7,176 nt of DNA from QHWK01 sp035315685. GTDB taxonomy: Bacteria; Acidobacteriota; Vicinamibacteria; Vicinamibacterales; CAVVIG01. Positions 1 through 6,457 of this stretch are shown piece by piece. The stretch's first letter is position 1. Every line of letters starts with the position of its first letter. Made by a program: the position numbers and the translations under genes. The DNA is taken from assembly GCA_035315685.1 (NCBI GenBank), contig DATFXR010000053.1, forward strand, positions 1-7,176, written 5' to 3'. The notes under the pieces are model-generated. The model searched no databases. It saw only the letters and a program-made list of their open reading frames with translations, and had not been told where the DNA came from.

Positions 1-1
1 C

Positions 2-1552
2 TACGTGCCGCAATTTGCCCGCCTCGACGGCCTCGACCAGCTTCCGTCAAATCACCTGGTCGACGTCATTCCGTACGTGTTTGGATCCGCCGAGCGCCGG
101 ATCGAGCCGGGCGAGCCGCTCGCGCCGGCATCGCAGATCGAGCACCGCATCGGGATGGACGCGAAGGTCGTCGTCGCACACGACTGGACGGTCGATCTCA
201 CCGTGCATCCGGATTTCAGTCAGGTGGAATCAGACGAACCGCAGGTGATGTCCAACCAGCGCTACGAGGTGTATTTTCCGGAGCGGCGGCCGTTCTTCAC
301 CGACCGCGCCAGCTTTTTCAACACGCCCGAGCCGTTGTTCTTCTCGCGGCGCATCGTCGATCCGCTGGCGGGTGGACGGATGACGGGCGTGGCGGGCGGA
401 TGGACGGTCGGCGCGTTGTTCGCCGTCGACCGCGCCAGCGGCGCCAGCGCTGACGGCGACGCGGTGGCGACGGTCGCGCGCGCGCAGCGCGGCTTTCACG
501 GCGATTCGTCGATCGGCGCCACTGCGTCATGGATCGGCACCGGATCGGCCGTGTCCAACCGCGTCGTGTCGATGGATACGCGGCTGAAACTCTCGCCGAA
601 CTGGACCGTGACCGTGCAGGGTATCCAGAGCGTCACGACTGTGACCGCCGACCCGTCCGCGTTGTCCGGCACCGCCGCGTTCTTTGAAGTGCGGCATGAG
701 GGCCGCCATCTGAAGTACCGCTCGGCCTATCGCGATCGGTCGCCGGATTTCGACGCGCCGCTCGGATTCGTCACCCGCACGGACATGCGTCAGGTGGAGA
801 ACGCCGTCTCGTATTTCTTCCGCCGGACATCGGGCCCGCTGCTCGCCGTCATCCCGACGGTGTCCTCATATGTGAATTGGAACTACGGGCGCGAGCTCCA
901 GGATGCGTCGATCGACACGCCGCTCTGGTTCGACTTCAAGGGACCGGTGTCGGCTGCGATTGGACGAACGCAGGCGTTCGAAGCGTATCGCGGCATCGGC
1001 TTTCACCGCGACGCGACCTACGCCACTGCGTATGGCTACCCGCTTCGCTGGCTCGGGTTCAACGCGTACCTCCGCCGCGGCACGGCCATCAACTACTATC
1101 CGGCACCAGGTCTGCAGCCGTCGCTCGACGCCGCGCGGTACGACTCGATTGACGTCACGATCCGGCCCTCGGCGCGGTGGCGCGTCGCGGAGTCGTACAT
1201 CGTGAGTCGCCTGGTTGAACCGCCGTCAGCGGCCGAGATCTTCACCGATCGCTACCTCCGGCTGAAGAGCAGCTTCCAGGTGTCGCGCGCGCTCTCGGTG
1301 CGTGCGATCGTCGATCGCCACGCGCTCGCGGTCGATCCGCGGGCGGCCGCCGACATCCCGGATCGGCGCTACACGTTCGACCTGCTGCTGACCTACCTGG
1401 TGAACCCCGGCTCGGCGATCTACGTCGGCTTCACCGATCACTCCCGGGATCTGTCCGCCGATCCGACGTTGCCGCCGCAGATCCGTGCGCTCGGCCGCGT
1501 GTCCACCGGACGCCAGGTGTTCGTCAAGATCACGCGGGCATTGCAGTTCTGA
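2..1552 (+). CDS. DUF5916-type outer-membrane beta-barrel protein, 3' part (5' end outside window)
   Basis: The reading frame is open from base 2 to the TGA at 1550-1552. A GTG at 5 could be read as a start, but the protein looks like the interior of a longer one, so I treat it as truncated by the window edge. About 517 residues are visible. The recognisable part is at residues 69-117 counted from that GTG: HPDFSQVESDEPQV, then YEVYFPERRPFF, then a short loop and LFFSRRI. This matches the conserved block of DUF5916 proteins, which usually carry a signal peptide and a carbohydrate-binding-like (CBM9-like) domain upstream, missing here. The rest alternates short polar and aromatic stretches, as in a beta barrel, and the chain ends in Phe (RALQF), the usual C-terminal signal of outer-membrane barrels. 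Substrate and role are unknown. It is convergent with the hydrolase gene downstream. Confidence 0.85.
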   Translation, partial: YVPQFARLDGLDQLPSNHLVDVIPYVFGSAERRIEPGEPLAPASQIEHRIGMDAKVVVAHDWTVDLTVHPDFSQVESDEPQVMSNQRYEVYFPERRPFFTDRASFFNTPEPLFFSRRIVDPLAGGRMTGVAGGWTVGALFAVDRASGASADGDAVATVARAQRGFHGDSSIGATASWIGTGSAVSNRVVSMDTRLKLSPNWTVTVQGIQSVTTVTADPSALSGTAAFFEVRHEGRHLKYRSAYRDRSPDFDAPLGFVTRTDMRQVENAVSYFFRRTSGPLLAVIPTVSSYVNWNYGRELQDASIDTPLWFDFKGPVSAAIGRTQAFEAYRGIGFHRDATYATAYGYPLRWLGFNAYLRRGTAINYYPAPGLQPSLDAARYDSIDVTIRPSARWRVAESYIVSRLVEPPSAAEIFTDRYLRLKSSFQVSRALSVRAIVDRHALAVDPRAAADIPDRRYTFDLLLTYLVNPGSAIYVGFTDHSRDLSADPTLPPQIRALGRVSTGRQVFVKITRALQF

Positions 1553-1603
1553 ATCGTGTCAAGTAAGAATTCGGAATTTGGAATTTGGAATTCGTGATCA
1601 CGG

Positions 1604-1621
1604 TCCGGCTGAAGCCGGACA
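1604..1621. repeat. REP-like palindrome inside the inverted-repeat element
   Basis: The 18 bases GTCCGGCTGAAGCCGGAC form an 8-bp perfect stem with a two-base turn (positions 1604-1620/1621 including the flanking base). Its centre, CGGCTGAAGCC at 1606-1616, is the same kind of core, in inverted orientation, as GGCTTTAGCCG at 1647-1657 and the two copies after lptE. It is too short to call a family with certainty by itself. Confidence 0.5.
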
Positions 1622-1639
1622 CTACCGGTGCTTGACGTC

Positions 1640-1665
1640 GCGCGAAGGCTTTAGCCGAGCGTCAG
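1640..1665 (+). repeat. REP-like repeat, copy A
   Basis: This 26-base unit with central GGCTTTAGCCG (1647-1657) matches the reverse complement of 6363-6388 at 25 of 26 positions. A match this close between two non-coding sites 4.7 kb apart is not expected by chance. It lies in the core of the AT-armed element between two convergent genes. Confidence 0.75.
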
Positions 1666-1707
1666 CGGTTCACGAATTCTTCATTCCAAATTCCAAATTC
1701 TTAATTG

Positions 1708-1737
1708 CCGGAGGCCGCCCGCGAGGGCGGCCTTCGG
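1708..1737 (-). terminator. Probable intrinsic terminator of the metallo-hydrolase gene
   Basis: A perfect 9-bp stem (AGGCCGCCC at 1712-1720, GGGCGGCCT at 1725-1733) closes on a GCGA tetraloop. Three more pairs (1708-1710 with 1735-1737) extend it after one mismatched position. On the minus strand the hairpin begins directly after the TAA at 1740-1738 and is followed by an AT-rich tract, though not by a clean U run. That fits a weak-tailed intrinsic terminator. A stabilising 3' hairpin is the alternative. Confidence 0.6.
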
Positions 1738-3192
1738 TTACTGCGTAGCCGGCCGTCCGACCCACTTGGTCAGTTCTGCCATGGTGATCGCCCGATTGTC
1801 CGGTGGCAGGTGGACCGGGACGATCCGCTGCACGTCGAGCTTCAGCCGGCGGATGTTGTCCAGCAGGCTCAGCGTGTACGGGCTCGCCGGGCTCGGCGGC
1901 GTTGCGGTGGTAGCCTGCGGGTTGTAGCCGTCCGCTTCGAGGAGCACCTTCTCCTTCGGCAGATACGCAATCAACATCGCGTCGTGGTGGCCGAAGTTCT
2001 GCAGGTGGTGCAGCTCGACGGTGTGCACGCCGTCGGTGAGCACCTTCTTCTCGCCGACCGCCTCGACGATCGGTTTCTTGCCGTTCTGCTGCGCCTTGTC
2101 GGGCACGAGCGTGTGCGGCGTGGCCAGGATCTTCTCGAGATACGGCTTGTTGATCTGCTGCGTGAGGATCGTCGCGCCTTCCGAGACCGCCGCGCGCAGG
2201 CCGCTCGAGTGATCGACGTGGCTGTGCGTGTTGACGACGTACTTCACCGGCTTGTTCGCAATCAGCCGTTTCGCCTCGGCAATCACCGCCTGGCCGCGCG
2301 CCTCGCTCTGCCCGGTCTCGAGGATCAGGATGTGATCCTTCATGTCGATGGCGATCGCCGCATAGCCGCCGGTGATCAGGTAGACGCCGTCGCCGAGCGG
2401 CTCGGACATCGCCGCGGTGTTCGCCGCCGCTGCCGCGGGCGCGGCGCCGCCGCGCCCCTGCGGCGCCTGAATCGTGACCGGCGCGTTCGGCTTCACGTCG
2501 GTGACGGTCAGCTCGAAGATCGGGTAGCCGCCCTGGTTCTGCACGATGTGCATCGGGAACTGCGCTCCGCCGACGTCCTTGTAGTCGGAGTACAGCGCCA
2601 CGAACGCCATGTCGCCGAAGAACGGGTTGTCGATCCAGGTCTCGACGCGCTCGACCAGGTTTCGGTCGTTGATGTAGCCGTTCACTTTGGCCTTGTTGTC
2701 GCCGGTGAAGCTGACGACGCTGTACTTCTTGCCGCCGATCGTCTTGGCCTCGAGCGTCGCGCTCTTCGCCGCGGCGGCGCGCAGGAAGCCGTGCGGCATC
2801 ATCACGATCTCGAGCTGCTGCACCCACGGCGTCTCGGCGTTGACGATGATCGTCTGGTTCACCGGCTGCTCGCCGACGATCGGCTGCTGGCCGCCGCCGT
2901 GCGGCGGATTCTCGCCCTGCATCCGCACCCGTTCGACGCGCGACGCACGCCCTTCGAAGTCGATCGATCGCGCGTAGCTTTTGTTGATGAACTTCGGCCA
3001 CGGAGAGCCGGGATTCGGCGCCTGACCGAGGGCGAAGTCGAGCCCGGTCGCCGAATACTGCACGGTCTTGAGCGTGCTCACGCCGATTGCCTGAGACGCG
3101 CTTGCCACCACCGCGCTCGCGTCCTGCGCCGATGGGCGGCCGACGACGAGCACGGCCACCACCGCTAGTCCTGCCAGAAGCGTCTTCTGCAT
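1738..3192 (-). CDS. Exported metallo-beta-lactamase-fold hydrolase with an extra N-terminal domain
   Basis: A 484-residue protein. I chose the ATG at 3192-3190 because AAGGCGG lies 7 bases upstream (3206-3200) and it gives a clean signal peptide, MQKTLLAGLAVVAVLVVG, probably cleaved near A22; an in-frame start further upstream would lie inside the promoter. Residues about 24-245 form a domain I do not firmly recognise; its end (FPMHIVQNQGG...LTVTDVKPN) recalls LolA-like periplasmic folds. An Ala/Gly linker (about 245-261) leads to the MBL domain (about 265-470). The metal ligands are all present: HSHVDH (H323, H325, D327, H328), H402 or H403 in GHHDA, D421 in LLEADG, and H461 in VPVHLP. It should be a periplasmic di-zinc hydrolase. 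The substrate cannot be read from sequence, and beta-lactamase activity should not be assumed. It is divergent from leuS. Confidence 0.88.
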   Translation of the reverse strand: MQKTLLAGLAVVAVLVVGRPSAQDASAVVASASQAIGVSTLKTVQYSATGLDFALGQAPNPGSPWPKFINKSYARSIDFEGRASRVERVRMQGENPPHGGGQQPIVGEQPVNQTIIVNAETPWVQQLEIVMMPHGFLRAAAAKSATLEAKTIGGKKYSVVSFTGDNKAKVNGYINDRNLVERVETWIDNPFFGDMAFVALYSDYKDVGGAQFPMHIVQNQGGYPIFELTVTDVKPNAPVTIQAPQGRGGAAPAAAAANTAAMSEPLGDGVYLITGGYAAIAIDMKDHILILETGQSEARGQAVIAEAKRLIANKPVKYVVNTHSHVDHSSGLRAAVSEGATILTQQINKPYLEKILATPHTLVPDKAQQNGKKPIVEAVGEKKVLTDGVHTVELHHLQNFGHHDAMLIAYLPKEKVLLEADGYNPQATTATPPSPASPYTLSLLDNIRRLKLDVQRIVPVHLPPDNRAITMAELTKWVGRPATQ

Positions 3193-3199
3193 GGTGCAC

Positions 3200-3206
3200 C
3201 CGCCTT
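3200..3206 (-). promoter_or_regulatory. Ribosome binding site of the metallo-hydrolase gene
   Basis: On the minus strand AAGGCGG (6 of 7 to AAGGAGG) stands 7 bases before the ATG at 3192. It decides the start in favour of this ATG over in-frame codons further upstream. Confidence 0.65.
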
Positions 3207-3216
3207 TCGGCGGCGG

Positions 3217-3226
3217 ATTGTACAAT
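3217..3226. promoter_or_regulatory. Shared palindromic -10 region of divergent promoters
   Basis: ATTGTACAAT is a perfect 10-bp palindrome, so each strand reads TACAAT, 5 of 6 to the sigma-70-type TATAAT. On the plus strand (3221-3226) a start point 6-8 bases downstream falls at or just before the leuS ATG (3235). On the minus strand (3222-3217) it would give a leader of about 17-19 bases carrying the hydrolase's ribosome site. No good -35 hexamer is seen at the usual spacing on either strand, so this is inferred from the -10 and geometry. A regulator-binding palindrome is the alternative. Confidence 0.5.
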
Positions 3227-3234
3227 TGAATGGG

Positions 3235-5766
3235 ATGACCGAGTACAAGCCGCAGCAGCTCGATGAGAAATGGCAGCAGGAGTGGACCGCCTCGAAAGCG
3301 TTCGAGGTGGACGTGGACCCGTCGCGCCCGAAGTTCTACGCGCTGGAGATGTTCGCCTATCCGTCAGGGCACGCCCATGTCGGACACGTCCGCAACTACA
3401 TCATCGGGGATGTTATGGCTCGCACCAAGCGGATGCGTGGCTACAACGTGCTCCACCCGTTCGGCTGGGACGCGTTCGGCCTGCCGGCGGAAAACGCCGC
3501 CATCAAGACCGGCACGCACCCCGAGACGTCCACGCTGAACAACATCGCCCACATGAAAGGGCAACTGCAGCGCCTCGGCATCAGCTACGCGTGGGCGCGT
3601 GAAATCGCGACGTGCCGGCCCGACTACTACAAGTTCAATCAGTGGATCTTCCTCAAGATGTTCGAGCGCGGGCTGGCCTACCGCAAGCGCTCGACCGTCA
3701 ACTGGTGCCCGAGCTGCAACACCGTCCTGGCCAACGAGCAGGTGATCGACGGCAGGTGCTGGCGGTGCGGGTCGACGGTGGAAGCCCGTGATCTCGAGCA
3801 GTGGTTCTTCCGCATCACCCAGTACGCCGACGAGCTGCTGAAGGGGCTGGACTCGTTGACGGAGTGGCCCGAGAAGGTCGTGGTCATGCAGCGGAACTGG
3901 ATCGGGCGCTCCGAAGGCGCGCGCATCACGTTCCGCGTCGCCGGTTCCGATCAGACGTTCGAGATCTTCACTACCCGCATCGACACCATCTACGGGGCGA
4001 CGTTCGGTGTGCTCGCCCCCGAGCATCCGCTGGTCGATCGATTTGCCGCGGAGAGCCCCGAGCCACAGGCGTTTCGTGCGCGCGTGGCGAAGTTCCGTTC
4101 GCTCGATCGCGAGGCGCGGTTGACCGGGGCCGTCGAAAAAGAGGGGTTCGACACCGGGCGGAAGGCGATCAATCCGTTCACGAACGAGGAGGTGCCGATC
4201 TGGATCGCCAACTTCGTGCTGGCGGAGTACGGCACCGGCGCGATCATGGCGGTCCCGGCGCACGACGATCGCGACTACGAGTTCGCGCGGAAATACGACC
4301 TGCCGATCCGCATTGTCGTCTCGCACGGCGACCAGACGCCGGCGTCTGCCGACGCGATGACGACGCCGACGACCAACTACGGTGTGCTCGTGAATTCGGG
4401 GCCCTGGAACGGACGCGAGGCGCCGGCGGTGATCAGCGACATGATCCGCGACGCCGAGAAGCGCGGCATCGGCAAGGGAGAGGTGCAGTACCGGCTGAAG
4501 GATTGGGGAATCTCGCGCCAGCGCTACTGGGGCACGCCGATCCCGGTCATCCACTGCGAAAAGGACGGCGTGGTCCCGGTCCCGTACGAGGACCTGCCGG
4601 TCGAGCTGCCGAAGGTGGCCCACTTCACCGGACGCGGCGACTCGCCGCTGGCGCAGGTGGCGGACTGGGTGAACGTCACCTGCCCGAAGTGCGGCGGACC
4701 GGCGCGGCGCGAGACCGACACGATGGACACCTTCGTCGATTCGTCATGGTACTTCCTGCGCTTCGCCGACCCGACGAACAGCGAACTGCCGTTCGATCCG
4801 GTCGCGGCCGGCTACTGGATGCCGGTCGACTTCTACAGCGGCGGCGTGGAGCACGCGATTCTCCACCTGCTGTACTCGCGCTTTTTCACGCGCGTGCTGC
4901 GCGACGTCGGCCTGGTCAACTTCGACGAGCCGTTCACCCGCCTGCTCACGCAGGGCATGGTGCTGAAGAATGGCGCGGTCATGTCGAAGTCGATCGGCAA
5001 CGTCGTCGATCCCGACGACATGCTGCAGAAGTACGGCGCCGACGCGCTGCGGCTCTACGTCATGTTCGTCGCGCCGCCGGAGAAGGAAGTCGAGTGGAGC
5101 GATGCCGGTCTGGAGGGCACCTTCCGGTTCGTCTTCCGCGTCTGGCGGATCGTCGATCACTGGGCCGAGACGGTGGGCGGCGAAGGGATGCCCGAGTCCA
5201 GTCTGGCGGAGTGCACCGACGCCGAGCGCGCACTGCGGCGGAAGACGCACGACACCATCCGCCGCGTCACGACGGACATCGAAGAGCGGATGCACTTGAA
5301 CACCGCGGTGTCGTCGCTGATGGAGCTGGTCAACGAGCTGTACTCGTTCAGCGAAGGGACCGCGCACGGCGCGCCGACGCGCGGGGAGCCGCCCGCCGGA
5401 CGCATCGAGCGGCCCCAGACGATCGCCGCGCTGCGCGAAGCGCTCGATGCGCTGGTCCTGATGATTGCGCCGTTCGCGCCGCACACGGCCGAAGAGATGT
5501 GGAAGATGATGGGCCACGTCGGCGGCCTGGCGGCGGCGAAGTGGCCGTCGTTCGATCCGGAGGTGGCGAAGGCCGATCACGTGGAAGTGCCGGTGCAGAT
5601 CAACGGCAAGGTGCGCGCTCGCGTGACCGTGCCGGCCGACGCGTCCGAGGACAGACTTCGCGAGGTGGCGCTGAGCAACACGATCGTGCAGAGCCACACC
5701 AATGGAAAGACAATTCGTAAGGTCGTCATCGCGAAGGGTCCGCTGGTCAGCGTCGTGGTGTCCTGA
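3235..5766 (+). CDS. leuS: Leucyl-tRNA synthetase
   Basis: An 843-residue cytoplasmic class I synthetase that attaches leucine to tRNA-Leu, full length for the bacterial family (about 800-880). The ATG at 3235 (MTEYKPQQLDEKWQ) is preferred; the in-frame TTG at 3226 overlaps the putative -10. Order: Rossmann catalytic domain with HVGH at 48-51 (HIGH motif) in YPSGHAHVGHVRNY; a zinc site with C158, C161, C175 and C178; the CP1 editing domain with TTRIDT (246-251) and GTGAIMAVPAHDDRDYEF, where D344 is the conserved Asp that binds the misloaded amino acid; a second Cys pair (C483, C486); MSKS at 583-586, preceded by Val where Lys is usual; the anticodon-binding domain with a Gly/Pro-rich loop near 708-727; and the C-terminal domain starting at VPVQINGKVR. 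Editing appears intact. It heads the leuS-lptE-holA cluster. Confidence 0.98.
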   Translation: MTEYKPQQLDEKWQQEWTASKAFEVDVDPSRPKFYALEMFAYPSGHAHVGHVRNYIIGDVMARTKRMRGYNVLHPFGWDAFGLPAENAAIKTGTHPETSTLNNIAHMKGQLQRLGISYAWAREIATCRPDYYKFNQWIFLKMFERGLAYRKRSTVNWCPSCNTVLANEQVIDGRCWRCGSTVEARDLEQWFFRITQYADELLKGLDSLTEWPEKVVVMQRNWIGRSEGARITFRVAGSDQTFEIFTTRIDTIYGATFGVLAPEHPLVDRFAAESPEPQAFRARVAKFRSLDREARLTGAVEKEGFDTGRKAINPFTNEEVPIWIANFVLAEYGTGAIMAVPAHDDRDYEFARKYDLPIRIVVSHGDQTPASADAMTTPTTNYGVLVNSGPWNGREAPAVISDMIRDAEKRGIGKGEVQYRLKDWGISRQRYWGTPIPVIHCEKDGVVPVPYEDLPVELPKVAHFTGRGDSPLAQVADWVNVTCPKCGGPARRETDTMDTFVDSSWYFLRFADPTNSELPFDPVAAGYWMPVDFYSGGVEHAILHLLYSRFFTRVLRDVGLVNFDEPFTRLLTQGMVLKNGAVMSKSIGNVVDPDDMLQKYGADALRLYVMFVAPPEKEVEWSDAGLEGTFRFVFRVWRIVDHWAETVGGEGMPESSLAECTDAERALRRKTHDTIRRVTTDIEERMHLNTAVSSLMELVNELYSFSEGTAHGAPTRGEPPAGRIERPQTIAALREALDALVLMIAPFAPHTAEEMWKMMGHVGGLAAAKWPSFDPEVAKADHVEVPVQINGKVRARVTVPADASEDRLREVALSNTIVQSHTNGKTIRKVVIAKGPLVSVVVS

Positions 5767-5770
5767 CGCA

Positions 5771-5871
5771 GCCAAGGACACAAAGGACAACAAAGGACGC
5801 AGAGCAAGAGGACGCGGAGGGCGGCAATGAAGAGGCGATGGGTGCGCTGTTCTTTCCTTTGCGTCCTTGTC
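5771..5871. repeat. Purine-rich inverted repeat spanning the lptE start
   Basis: The leuS-lptE gap is filled by iterations of an AAGGACnCAA-like unit (5774-5800, then degenerate to about 5820). The segment 5771-5787 is inverted at 5855-5871, matching at 15 of 17 positions, and the second arm lies within the lptE signal-peptide codons. Short purine repeats of this AAAGGACACAAAGGAC style are, from memory, common dispersed intergenic repeats in several soil phyla. The arms could pair in mRNA and enclose the lptE ribosome site and start codon. Confidence 0.55.
5816..5820 (+). promoter_or_regulatory. Ribosome binding site of lptE
   Basis: GGAGG lies 6 bases before the ATG at 5827, a strong canonical site, and fixes the lptE start over the GTG at 5842. 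It lies in the loop between the arms of the purine-rich inverted repeat. Confidence 0.75.
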
Positions 5872-6366
5872 ACGAATGCTGGCTGTGGGTATTCCCTGGC
5901 AGGCCGCGGATCGTTCCTTCCCGTCTACGTCCGCACGATCGGTGTGCCCACGTTTGCGAATCGAAGCACGGTCTTCAACCTCGAGACGTTGCTGACGCAG
6001 AAGGTGCGCGCCGAGCTCATCGGTCGCGGGAAGTACCAGGTGCTGCCGGAGACCACCGGAGTCGACGCGCTGCTCACCGGTGAAGTCACCGGCGTCACCG
6101 TTGCGCCGTCGAGCTTCAACCCGCAGACGCAGCTGGCGTCGCGCTATGCGATCACGATGAGCGCGCGGATCGAGCTGCGCGACCTACACGAGAACAAGGT
6201 GCTGTGGGAGAATCCGAGCGTGGTTTTCCGCCAGGATTACGAGGCGACCAGCGGCCGCTCGGCGACCGATCCCGCGGCGTTCTTCCAGCAGGACGTCGAC
6301 AGCCTCGAGCGCATGTCCAGCGAGTTCGCGCGGACCATCGTCAGCGCCATCCTGGAGGCGTTCTGA
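5827..6366 (+). CDS. lptE: LPS-assembly lipoprotein LptE
   Basis: A 179-residue outer-membrane lipoprotein expected to plug and help fold the LptD barrel, which inserts LPS into the outer leaflet. The signal peptide (MKRRWVRCSFLCVLVTNAG) is short and ends at C20 in a loose lipobox (N-A-G-C; the -3 residue is not the usual Leu). The mature start CGYSLAGRGSFLP followed by VRTIGVPTFANRS (35-47) is the typical opening of this family, and the middle (LLTGEVTGVT, RYAITMSARIELRD, VLWENP) shows the expected strands. Length fits LptE (about 165-200). The gene follows leuS by 60 bases and precedes holA, as in E. coli, which supports the call. Its TGA (6364-6366) lies inside the REP-like unit that follows. 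Confidence 0.9.
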   Translation: MKRRWVRCSFLCVLVTNAGCGYSLAGRGSFLPVYVRTIGVPTFANRSTVFNLETLLTQKVRAELIGRGKYQVLPETTGVDALLTGEVTGVTVAPSSFNPQTQLASRYAITMSARIELRDLHENKVLWENPSVVFRQDYEATSGRSATDPAAFFQQDVDSLERMSSEFARTIVSAILEAF

Positions 6367-6432
6367 CGCTCGGCTAACGCCTTCGCGCTACGTTGTCGTC
6401 GATGTAGCGCGACGGCGTCAGCCGAGCGACAG
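6363..6432. repeat. REPIN-like pair of inverted REP-like units between lptE and holA
   Basis: Copy B (6363-6391) and copy C (6404-6432) are inverted to each other across a 12-base loop, 26 of 29 positions pairing. B matches copy A at 1640-1665 at 25 of 26 positions; C matches B at 23 of 26 over the same span. Cores are CGGCTAACGCC (6371-6381) and GGCGTCAGCCG (6414-6424). A long stable hairpin is expected. The first bases overlap the end of lptE. It could dampen or end transcription before holA, or protect the upstream mRNA end. Confidence 0.8.
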
Positions 6433-6457
6433 GTGACGGCCGAGCCGACACGTCGCG

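Larger units (their letters stand above)
1561..1706. repeat. AT-armed inverted-repeat element between convergent genes
   Basis: Two arms, 1565-1597 and 1670-1702, are inverted copies of each other, 29 of 33 bases identical without gaps; one more base pair of weaker match on each side extends them to about 1561 and 1706. The arms are about 30-33% GC in a strongly GC-rich window and are built on a repeated heptamer GGAATTT. The 72-bp core (1598-1669) is GC-rich and holds two palindromic units in opposite orientation. I see no direct target-site duplication outside the arms and no coding capacity. The form suggests a small non-autonomous mobile element or a composite repeat. As RNA it would fold into a long hairpin on either strand, so it may also end transcription of the convergent genes. 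Confidence 0.75.

Noticed and set aside
1561..1706. Possible CRISPR array from the repeated AT-rich heptamers
   Set aside because: Only an inverted pair with tandem heptamers; no regular repeat-spacer pattern and no cas genes.
1485..1748. 87-codon frame across the end of the barrel gene and the inverted-repeat element
   Set aside because: Translates repeat DNA and has no motif or ribosome site.
1705..3168. 487-codon plus-strand frame opposite the metallo-hydrolase gene
   Set aside because: Rich in Arg, Ala, Val and Leu with no recognisable motif; long antisense frames are expected opposite GC-rich genes. The minus frame has a signal peptide, ribosome site and full metal motif.
1738..3192. 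Antibiotic-resistance beta-lactamase
   Set aside because: The MBL fold is shared by many hydrolases; the extra N-terminal half and the lack of class B signature context do not support a resistance call.
1670..3199. 509-codon minus-strand frame shifted against the metallo-hydrolase gene
   Set aside because: Arg-rich shadow frame without motifs, running into the repeat element at its end.
3364..4623. 419-codon minus-strand frame opposite leuS
   Set aside because: No domain or export signal and no upstream ribosome site; antisense of a strongly conserved gene.
3801..5720. 639-codon plus-strand frame inside leuS
   Set aside because: Arg/Ala-rich shadow in GC-rich sequence; the overlapping frame encodes a complete leucyl-tRNA synthetase.
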